From Candidatus Aenigmatarchaeota archaeon (lineage in GTDB: Archaea > Aenigmatarchaeota > Aenigmatarchaeia > QMZP01), in contig JACQOB010000135.1 in the NCBI GenBank assembly GCA_016202745.1, positions 1-23,196 of the forward strand: a stretch of DNA of 23,196 nucleotides, in the 5' to 3' direction. Below the pieces are notes generated by a model. The model did no database searches, was not told where the DNA came from, and saw only the letters and a list, made by a program, of their open reading frames with translations. Position 1 is the stretch's first letter, and the number at the start of each line of letters is the position of its first letter. The translations under genes and the position numbers were made by a program. Of this stretch, positions 1 through 6,000 are shown in pieces.

Positions 1-331
1 CTATAACATCAGCCTGAAGATTTTTCTGGTTTATTTCGTACATAAGTTCCCTGCATTTCCCGCAGGGAGGCATAACCGCTCCCTCGTCTGATACTGCGGC
101 AATCTTTTTTATCTGATAATCGCGGTTTGTTAACATGGCGGCGATAGCGCCGTATTCAGCGCAAAAACCAACGCCACAACAAGCATGGACGCTTGTCCCT
201 TTGTATATCCTGCCTCTGGAAGAAATCAGTGCACATCCAACGCCGCCAATCCTGACATCTTTGTCCACTTCCTTAAGGTTTGCTGCCTTTCTTGCAGTTC
301 TTATCAATTTTTCATTGGTTATTGCTGACAT
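1..331 (-). CDS. cdd: Cytidine deaminase-type zinc enzyme (3' end outside window)
   Basis: The reverse strand from an ATG at 331 reads 110 codons without a stop and runs off the left edge. The protein has both zinc-site motifs of the cytidine/blasticidin deaminase superfamily: CAEYGAIAAML at residues 57-67 (zinc ligand C57, proton-shuttle E59) and PPCGKCRE at residues 88-95 (ligands C90 and C93). The family deaminates cytidine or deoxycytidine to uridine in pyrimidine salvage, in the cytoplasm. A small tetrameric deaminase is about 130 residues long, so only about 20 residues are missing. A TATA-like box (TTAATAAA on the minus strand, 353-360) lies about 25 bp upstream of the ATG, so the mRNA is probably leaderless. 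The gene is divergent from nop5. Whether the substrate is cytidine or a related nucleoside cannot be told. Confidence 0.88.
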   Translation of the reverse strand, partial: MSAITNEKLIRTARKAANLKEVDKDVRIGGVGCALISSRGRIYKGTSVHACCGVGFCAEYGAIAAMLTNRDYQIKKIAAVSDEGAVMPPCGKCRELMYEINQKNLQADVI

Positions 332-403
332 AATAAAATGGTGACATAGGTGTTTATTAACCCATCCATGTGTTTTTATTTCTTCCCGCACCATTCATAA
401 CCT
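332..403. promoter_or_regulatory. Divergent promoter region, cdd / nop5
   Basis: This 72-bp gap separates the two divergent start codons. TTTTTATT at 373-380 lies about 28 bp upstream of the nop5 ATG. TTAATAAA, read on the minus strand at 353-360, lies about 25 bp upstream of the cdd ATG. Both spacings fit TATA boxes of leaderless archaeal transcripts. No Shine-Dalgarno sequence is seen before either ATG. Confidence 0.5.
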
Positions 404-1453
404 ATGAAAGCCTACATAGCCACGAATTTCATGGGCGCGTTTGCATTTGACGCTGACGGCAAGCTTGCCGGTCATGTGCTGTTCAGGAAGGATCCCGAAG
501 CCATAGCTGAAGCCCTGGAAAAATCGAAATCAGGAATCATACAGGAAGAGGATAGTCTGGTTGAAAAGCTGAAGGAATCCGGATATGATGAGTTTGTTCT
601 CGACAGGGATGTCACAATCAGCGGCGCTAAAGTTTCAAAAGACGCAGAGAATAAGGGCAACAAGTTTTTACAGTCAGGCTTCAGGAAGCTGGCGCTTGAA
701 CTGAAATGGGTCTCATCCAACCAGGAACTGAATGAGATCATAAACAGGGTCAATACCCTCCAGACAAAGGGCAAGCTCAGGGAGACCAGGAAGGACAGGA
801 TACTGATCAATGCGATCACGACGCTTGATGAGATGGACAAGTCAATAAACGTGTTCTCCGAGAAGCTGAGGGAGTGGTTTGGCCTTTACTGCCCGGAGGC
901 CGAGAGGGCTGTCCAGTCGCATGAGAAGCTGGCCGAGATGGTTGCAAAGGACCCCAGGATGGAGAAGGCGGCCTCAGCCGGCATGGGCTTTTCGGACAAC
1001 GACCTTGCGGCCATGCAGCACTTCTCAAAATCCCTCGCCGCAATGTTCGAGGCAAAGCGCCAGCTTACGGGATACATTGAAGCCTTGTCGTCTGAAACAA
1101 TACCCAACATGTCTGCCGTGGGAGGGGAACTGCTGGCCTCCAGGCTGGTCGCGCTTGCTGGCGGCCTCGAGAAAATGTCAAGGATGCCGTCCTCCACTGT
1201 GCAGCTGCTTGGAGCGGAAAAGGCACTCTTCAGGCACCTTAAGGGCGGTGGGAAGGCCCCCAAGTTCGGCATACTGTTCGGCCACCCCCACATACAGAAC
1301 GCGCCCAAGGAGCTCAAGGGCAAGGTCGCAAGGCTGATAGCGGCCAAGCTCTCCATCGCCTCAAGGGTCGACTATTTCAGCAAGGACAACCGCGGGGAAA
1401 AGATGAGGAAGGAGCTGGACGAGGAAGTGAAAAGCGTACTTGGAAGAGCATAG
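404..1453 (+). CDS. nop5: Nop5 (Nop56/58 homologue), core protein of C/D-box sRNPs
   Basis: The 349-residue protein carries the hallmark Nop-domain stretch SSTVQLLGAEKALFRHLK near residues 265-283, followed by PKFGILFGHPHIQNAP, a signature of Nop5/Nop56/Prp31 proteins. The middle (about residues 110-240) is rich in charged helices, matching the coiled-coil that dimerises Nop5. Nop5 bridges L7Ae-bound C/D guide RNA to fibrillarin and positions 2'-O-methylation of rRNA and tRNA. The length is normal for archaeal Nop5, but the long Lys-rich tail seen in many homologues is absent. The usual partner gene, fibrillarin, is not adjacent on either side. The ATG is favoured by a TATA-like box about 28 bp upstream. 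Confidence 0.95.
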   Translation: MKAYIATNFMGAFAFDADGKLAGHVLFRKDPEAIAEALEKSKSGIIQEEDSLVEKLKESGYDEFVLDRDVTISGAKVSKDAENKGNKFLQSGFRKLALELKWVSSNQELNEIINRVNTLQTKGKLRETRKDRILINAITTLDEMDKSINVFSEKLREWFGLYCPEAERAVQSHEKLAEMVAKDPRMEKAASAGMGFSDNDLAAMQHFSKSLAAMFEAKRQLTGYIEALSSETIPNMSAVGGELLASRLVALAGGLEKMSRMPSSTVQLLGAEKALFRHLKGGGKAPKFGILFGHPHIQNAPKELKGKVARLIAAKLSIASRVDYFSKDNRGEKMRKELDEEVKSVLGRA

Positions 1454-1463
1454 TATAATAAAT
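1454..1463 (+). promoter_or_regulatory. TATA-like box for the 1484 gene
   Basis: TATAATAAAT is centred about 26 bp before the ATG at 1484, directly after the nop5 stop codon. The spacing fits leaderless archaeal transcription. Confidence 0.5.
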
Positions 1464-1483
1464 CTTTCTACCAATAGTATACC

Positions 1484-1795
1484 ATGACTGGTGTAACATA
1501 CCTTTCAGATGAAAACTTTAACAGCTTAAAACAAGAAGGTAAGCTGGAAGGCCCGATAGCGTCGGGGCATATAAGAATAAACGAAGGGTTTTTTGACATG
1601 CATGACATACCATTCTTGTCAAAGCGTTTTAGCCGTGAAAAAAGACTTGAAAGGGCTGTCAAAAACGAGGCAAATAAAGCGGGCTGTAATGCAGTCTACT
1701 TATATGAGGATATTGTGCCGACATTAGGATCTTGTGTGTATGCAGGTTATCTATATTTTGGCACTTATGCAATTTTTTACAGGATTAGAGATTAG
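1484..1795 (+). CDS. Small protein of unknown function (103 aa)
   Basis: I do not recognise this protein. It is 103 residues with no signal peptide, transmembrane segment or cysteine pair. The C-terminal third reads as alternating beta strands (AVYLYEDIV, GYLYFGTYAIFYRI) after a charged helix around residues 46-65. This gives a compact alpha/beta outline that loosely recalls small YbjQ-like folds, but that is only a shape resemblance. A TATA-like box (TATAATAAAT, 1454-1463) sits about 26 bp before the ATG, which suggests its own leaderless transcript. The SGNH hydrolase follows after 45 bp and could be co-transcribed. The codons look more A/T-rich than those of neighbouring nop5, so it may have been acquired more recently. 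Confidence 0.6.
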   Translation: MTGVTYLSDENFNSLKQEGKLEGPIASGHIRINEGFFDMHDIPFLSKRFSREKRLERAVKNEANKAGCNAVYLYEDIVPTLGSCVYAGYLYFGTYAIFYRIRD

Positions 1796-1830
1796 CTAAT
1801 TCGAATGATGCGGAAGTGAAGAAAATCGCA

Positions 1831-1834
1831 GGAG
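1831..1834 (+). promoter_or_regulatory. Shine-Dalgarno before the SGNH hydrolase
   Basis: GGAG lies six bases before the ATG at 1841. Many genes in this window look leaderless, so a clear ribosome-binding site here suggests that the hydrolase is an internal gene of a transcript beginning before 1484. Confidence 0.55.
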
Positions 1835-1840
1835 AATTAC

Positions 1841-2470
1841 ATGCAAATATTGATTTTCGGGGACAGCATAACCTATGGTGCATGGGATGAGAAAGGCGGC
1901 TGGGCCAGCAGGCTGAGGGCTTTTACAGACAAGAAACACAACTTCGGCCAAACATCCCCGCTTGTCTACAACCTTGGGGTTGACGGCGACACGACAGAAG
2001 GGCTGCTGAAAAGGCTCGATTCTGAAGCCAGGCCGCGGATGTGGCCAGATTCAGAGACAATAATAATTTTCGACATAGGATCAAATGATTCGCTTTTTGT
2101 CCACAGCACGAAAAGGAACATGGTAAGCAAGGAAAAGCTGGAGGAAAATACAAGAAAACTTATTGGCCTTGCCAGGAAGATCACACCCAAGGTCGTGTTC
2201 CTGGGAATGATACCAATAGACGAGGCGCGGACAGTCCCGCTTTCGTGGGACAAGAACCTTTCCTACAAGATGGAATACATCAAGGCATACAAGGAATGCA
2301 TAAAATCCGTGTGCAGGAAAAGAAGAACAGGGTTCATTGATCTCTTTGAGGAATGGATGCGGCTGGATTACAAGAAGATGCTGAAAGACGGCATCCACCC
2401 GGATTCCAGGGGTCATGAGCTGATATTCAATTCTGTTAAAGAATTCCTCCTGGAAAACAAGTGGATCTAG
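1841..2470 (+). CDS. SGNH/GDSL-family hydrolase
   Basis: The 209-residue protein has the ordered blocks of SGNH hydrolases: FGDSITYG with nucleophile S9, the oxyanion glycine in NLGVDGD (G46), GSND at 80-83 supplying the block III Asn, and DGIHPDSRGH with the D183/H186 dyad. These enzymes cleave esters or acetyl groups from lipids, carbohydrates or thioesters. The substrate cannot be predicted. There is no signal peptide, so it is probably cytoplasmic. A ribosome-binding site supports the ATG. Its 3' end overlaps the convergent release-factor gene by 4 bp. All catalytic residues are present, so it should be active. Confidence 0.88.
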   Translation: MQILIFGDSITYGAWDEKGGWASRLRAFTDKKHNFGQTSPLVYNLGVDGDTTEGLLKRLDSEARPRMWPDSETIIIFDIGSNDSLFVHSTKRNMVSKEKLEENTRKLIGLARKITPKVVFLGMIPIDEARTVPLSWDKNLSYKMEYIKAYKECIKSVCRKRRTGFIDLFEEWMRLDYKKMLKDGIHPDSRGHELIFNSVKEFLLENKWI

Positions 2471-5196
2471 CCCCTCACCCTGTACCTCAGCATGCCCGCT
2501 ATGCCGCCCAGTTCCTTCAGCTGCTCGCCCTTTGGCGTGTGGACCGAGATGAACTCAACCTTCGTGCTGAGACCGTTTGCCAGCCTGATTATCTCATCCT
2601 TGAGCATGTGCTCCTCTTCCAATTTCATGGTATTCCCACACCTATCGCACTTATGTTCAAGTTTCCCTTCCCGTATTATCTTTTCTTCTTTGTGGCCACA
2701 GGAGCATGAGTATATTATCCTGGTATAATCGAATTTTTCCGACAGCAGGACTATCTCAAGGTTGCCTGTCTGCAGCGCGTGCAGCACCTCGGCAACGCCG
2801 TATATTGCCATGCCGGAGTCCTTTGCGAACTCCTCGAAGAACCTGTCCAGTATCTTCTTCTCACGCATCACCGCCGCCTCCTTGAGGATGTCCTCTGACT
2901 TGTCAACCATCTCCTTGAGGCCATAAGCGCCCGTGTAGGACGTGTTCACGACGCCAAGCAGCTTTTTCTTTAGCATGTAATGCAGGAACTCGCCATCTGC
3001 AAACCCCTCCTTTATCGGGCCTGGCCCGCCTATTATGATGCCCTTCAGGTCCTTCAGCTCGCTGAATTTCTGCGTTGCAATGTCCCCCACCTGCTTCAGG
3101 AAATCGTTAAGCAGGCCTTCTCGGATTCGCTGGTAACGTGCCTGCGAGTTGTGCACAATGATGCCATTTGCCATGAAATTCCCATACACAGGCACTTCCA
3201 GGTCATAGAATTTTCCTGTTGCATTTATTCTCTCTATTGATTTGATCCTTGCAGAGATAAGCCCAGATTCTGTTATGCGCTTCAGGAGCGGCAGCACTCC
3301 CCTGGCATTGCCATGTCCAGCCTTCTTTTCAATTATTGGAATGATATTTCTGCAAAATACAGGGTAGCTCATTCCTTTCTTGTCGAAGAAGAAATCCTGC
3401 ACTTTAGGGAAATCATTTGTTGTCATTCCGATTCTGCGTATTAGCGAAAGAATAAAGCTGCCTGCTACAGGCACCTGGTCGGTGTATGACAAATTCCTTG
3501 TTTCTCCCATAATGTCATGCAGTATTCTGAATTTCTTTTCAGAGAGGAGTGGGATTTCAGAGCTGAATCTGGACATTGATTTGCCGTCAGTTATCACCAG
3601 GGCATACCTGTAGCCTTTTGCAAAGCTGTTCTTCTTCTCAACCCTCTTGACAGATGACATGATGCCAAAACGCAGGAGAAGCATCTGCAATCTCCTTATA
3701 ATATGCTCTTCTGTCATTGTAATTCCAAGGGATTTGTTGCTTCTTACAACATAACCTTCTGCATCCCATAAACCGGATATATAGGAAGCCAGAACACTGT
3801 TTGGTGACATGAAAATGGCATCAGGTATTTCCCTAGGGCTGGCCCTGAACACATTGCCAAACGTGCTTTTTAACAGGCTGACAATCTCCTTCGAGTGTAT
3901 TCTTAACTCCGAATAGTTTCTTCCTGCTCTTGCCTTAACATGGTTCTTTATGCCGAACAGGGATTCTGCAATCTTACCATAATTCTCCAAGAGATTCTCA
4001 TCGCTGTCATTCAGCGTTATCCTGTTGTCCTCTACGCTCCCATCGCCTGTGAAATACCCCAAGAATCTTGCAAAGTCTTTGGTCACGGCTGTGGGGAATT
4101 TTACAGCATCCTTGTGTGTTATATCGGCTGTTTTTTTGCCTAAACCGTAAAGGTGCAAAAGGCGCATTAAGTTTTCTTCTGCGAAATCCCTTTCTCCAAG
4201 CTCAAATTTGGATATCATTGTCTGTGACACGCCGAGCTTTCTTGCCACCGATTTCTGCGAAAGGCCAAGTTCTGCCCTCCTTCTAACCAATAATCCCCTT
4301 CCTTCCTGCGTAACTTTTAATGAATAAGGCACATCAGCGTTTATCGGCTGTGTGCTGGTATCCACATCCATCTTTTTCAGCGCAAGCAGCCTGTCCCCGG
4401 CACGAAGCTCTTCGGCTGATTTTTCCGCGAATCCTGCCTTATCCGGCACAAAGAACTTGTGCTCAGGGGTTACTGTGATTTCAATAGTAGGGGCTTTTGT
4501 CCTTATCCTGTATGCGGCCTGTGCCTGTCTGGCAAAATAATGATTGTGTTTTCCTATGACAGGATTAAGCTTGCCAAAATCATAGCAGATAAATCTGTCC
4601 TCCTTCAAGTCCTTTATTTTTACAATCCTGCCATCAGAGAGCTGGATCAGCGCATCCTCATGAACGCACCATCCACCTTTGCTGGTTTTTCCAGGGACAA
4701 TTGAATCCATCTCCTTCAGCATGTCAATCCTCTTGCCGACCAGCAGCCCGATGGCGGCATCCGACTTGTCCACCAGTATCAGCCCGTAGACCTCCTTTTC
4801 CCTTGTCATGTCCTTCAGGGGGTCAAGAATGAAAGTCTGGTCGCACCTGTAAAGCCTGACCTTCACGGGTTCCGGAGGCTCTATCGCCCATATCTCTATG
4901 TCCACGTTACCCTCGGTCTCAGAAACGTTGCCGCAGAATATGGCCAGGCCGTTGTCAGGCGTCTCCTTGTAGAACCTGAGATGCTGCAGTATCTTTTCCA
5001 GCGCGGCAAGGACGTTCTTCCTTACGGCCTTGCTCTTTATGTTCACAGCCGTGGACTGCTCCGACCTCACCTGCTCCACGACCTTGGCCAGGTTCACCCC
5101 CGCAGGTATGTAGACCGTCACAAGCTCGGTGTGCCTGCCGCGGATCTTCTCCAGTTCGCCTATTATCGCCTCTATTTCCTTGGAATCGTTAGCCAT
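2467..5196 (-). CDS. prf1: Peptide chain release factor aRF1 (intein-containing, GGW instead of GGQ)
   Basis: The 909-codon gene encodes a 402-residue aRF1 interrupted by a 507-residue intein (residues 177-683). Domain 1 keeps the stop-codon-reading motifs NIKS (52-55) and YxCxxxF (Y116, C118, F122). Domain 2 has the conserved lead-in GKTSKGG (169-175), followed by W176 and then the intein. After splicing, the junction reads GKTSKGGW-SQARYQR. Domain 3 follows with GGPGP, a SYTG stretch and a CxC...CxxC zinc-ribbon insertion. aRF1 recognises all three stop codons in the A site, and its GGQ glutamine triggers release of the nascent chain. Here that Gln codon is TGG (bases 4669-4671, minus strand), so the catalytic Gln is missing from its normal place, with a Gln two residues further on. 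The ATG start gives a normal N-terminus. The first base-paired stretch upstream is AT-rich, but its spacing is not decisive. Confidence 0.93.
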   Translation of the reverse strand: MANDSKEIEAIIGELEKIRGRHTELVTVYIPAGVNLAKVVEQVRSEQSTAVNIKSKAVRKNVLAALEKILQHLRFYKETPDNGLAIFCGNVSETEGNVDIEIWAIEPPEPVKVRLYRCDQTFILDPLKDMTREKEVYGLILVDKSDAAIGLLVGKRIDMLKEMDSIVPGKTSKGGWCVHEDALIQLSDGRIVKIKDLKEDRFICYDFGKLNPVIGKHNHYFARQAQAAYRIRTKAPTIEITVTPEHKFFVPDKAGFAEKSAEELRAGDRLLALKKMDVDTSTQPINADVPYSLKVTQEGRGLLVRRRAELGLSQKSVARKLGVSQTMISKFELGERDFAEENLMRLLHLYGLGKKTADITHKDAVKFPTAVTKDFARFLGYFTGDGSVEDNRITLNDSDENLLENYGKIAESLFGIKNHVKARAGRNYSELRIHSKEIVSLLKSTFGNVFRASPREIPDAIFMSPNSVLASYISGLWDAEGYVVRSNKSLGITMTEEHIIRRLQMLLLRFGIMSSVKRVEKKNSFAKGYRYALVITDGKSMSRFSSEIPLLSEKKFRILHDIMGETRNLSYTDQVPVAGSFILSLIRRIGMTTNDFPKVQDFFFDKKGMSYPVFCRNIIPIIEKKAGHGNARGVLPLLKRITESGLISARIKSIERINATGKFYDLEVPVYGNFMANGIIVHNSQARYQRIREGLLNDFLKQVGDIATQKFSELKDLKGIIIGGPGPIKEGFADGEFLHYMLKKKLLGVVNTSYTGAYGLKEMVDKSEDILKEAAVMREKKILDRFFEEFAKDSGMAIYGVAEVLHALQTGNLEIVLLSEKFDYTRIIYSCSCGHKEEKIIREGKLEHKCDRCGNTMKLEEEHMLKDEIIRLANGLSTKVEFISVHTPKGEQLKELGGIAGMLRYRVRG
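3148..4668 (-). mobile_element. Homing intein in aRF1 (507 residues, LAGLIDADG endonuclease)
   Basis: The intein starts with Cys (CVHEDALIQLSDG, block A) and ends with GNFMANGIIVHN, followed by extein Ser, so all splicing residues are present: C1, block B TPEH at intein residues 67-70, and the terminal His-Asn. Two LAGLIDADG motifs, LGYFTGDG (203-210) and ISGLWDAEG (297-305), indicate a DOD-type homing endonuclease with its acidic residues intact. Between the splicing domain and the endonuclease lies a helix-turn-helix like that of XRE repressors (about 126-176, LGLSQKSVARKLGVSQ...). It could aid DNA binding during homing. The insertion lies directly after the third residue of the release factor's catalytic GGQ loop. 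The reading frame is intact, so splicing and homing may both be functional. Confidence 0.92.
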
Positions 5197-5264
5197 AACA
5201 CCCTATTTATATTGAGTTGGAGTAATAATAAGCAGGGACGTATAAATGCTTGCTTGTGGTTTTG
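5197..5264. promoter_or_regulatory. Divergent promoter region, prf1 / KaiC-like gene
   Basis: This AT-rich 68-bp gap separates the divergent genes. TATAAATG at 5241-5248 lies about 21 bp before the KaiC-like ATG. TATTTATATT (5204-5213) and TAATAATAAG (5223-5232) are further candidates; the second, on the minus strand, is about 32 bp from the prf1 ATG. The boxes cannot be assigned to directions with certainty. Confidence 0.4.
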
Positions 5265-5957
5265 ATGGAAAGGGTGAAATCAGGCATACCGGGACTTGAT
5301 GAACTGACAGGCGGCGGATTACCCAGAAACCACCTTATCCTGGTGACGGGAACTAGCGGGACGGGCAAGACAGTATTCGGGACGCAGTTCGTCTATACCG
5401 GCGTGAAAAGGTTCAGGGAGAACAGCGTCTACCTTTCGTTTGAGGAGCCCGCCGAGACCATAGCCGAGAATGCCAAGGGATTCGGGTGGGATTTCAAGGA
5501 GCTTGAGAGGCAGGGCAAGTTCACGTTCATAAAATACGACCCATACCACATCGAGGACGTGTTCGACATCCTTGAGTCAGAAATAAGGAACATAAAGGCC
5601 ACCAGGGTTGTCGTCGATTCCATATCCGCCCTCGGCCTGCACGTAAGGGACGACGCGGAACTGAGGAGGATGATCTTCAACCTGTCGCTTGCCCTGAGGA
5701 AGCTGAGCTGCACATCTATAATTATATCAGAGATAGTGCCCGGCACGCGGGGCCTCTCCAGGTACGGCGTGGAGGAATTCGTCGCAGATGGCGTCATTGT
5801 CCTTTATTACGAGCGGATTGAGACATCATTCGCAAGGACGCTGCATGTGTGGAAGATGAGGGGGTCAAAGCACTCGGAGAAGCTGCACCCTTACAAGATC
5901 GACACCAGCGGCATAACGGTCTACCCCGAGGAAGAGGCTTTCATGAAGGAGAGGTAG
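5265..5957 (+). CDS. KaiC/ArlH-like RecA-fold ATPase
   Basis: The 230-residue protein is a single KaiC domain. It has the opening typical of KaiC/RadA-related proteins (SGIPGLDELTGGGLPRN), Walker A GTSGTGKT at 29-36, catalytic-type acidic residues in SFEEP (E60/E61) and Walker B RVVVDSIS at 114-121. The family includes ArlH (FlaH), which binds ATP and regulates the ArlI motor of archaella. The next gene is a secretion ATPase and an ArlJ/TadC-like protein follows, so a role as the H subunit of a pilus or archaellum motor is a reasonable inference. The ATG at 5265 is chosen over an upstream TTG at 5250 because the conserved N-terminus begins there and a TATA-like box lies at 5241. A free-standing signalling KaiC-like ATPase is the alternative. 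Confidence 0.85.
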   Translation: MERVKSGIPGLDELTGGGLPRNHLILVTGTSGTGKTVFGTQFVYTGVKRFRENSVYLSFEEPAETIAENAKGFGWDFKELERQGKFTFIKYDPYHIEDVFDILESEIRNIKATRVVVDSISALGLHVRDDAELRRMIFNLSLALRKLSCTSIIISEIVPGTRGLSRYGVEEFVADGVIVLYYERIETSFARTLHVWKMRGSKHSEKLHPYKIDTSGITVYPEEEAFMKER

Positions 5958-5969
5958 CGGCATCCGGCG

Positions 5970-5978
5970 CTTTAAATC
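5970..5978 (+). promoter_or_regulatory. TATA-like box for the secretion ATPase
   Basis: CTTTAAATC is centred about 27 bp before the ATG at 6001, in the 43-bp gap after the KaiC-like gene. It suggests the ATPase can be transcribed as a leaderless mRNA separately from its upstream neighbour. Confidence 0.45.
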
Positions 5979-6000
5979 CACCTTTTTACAATAATTAATC

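Noticed and set aside
816..1356. Long open frames on both strands inside nop5
   Set aside because: They are composition-driven shadows of a confidently identified gene, rich in Arg/Pro/Ser and without family motifs.
3148..4668. Free-standing endonuclease gene rather than intein
   Set aside because: It is in frame with both aRF1 halves and has complete N- and C-terminal splicing blocks; no separate start codon or stop is needed.
2467..5196. Pelota rather than aRF1
   Set aside because: NIKS and YxCxxxF are present along with the Gly-Gly lead-in of the GGQ loop, all of which are missing from Pelota.
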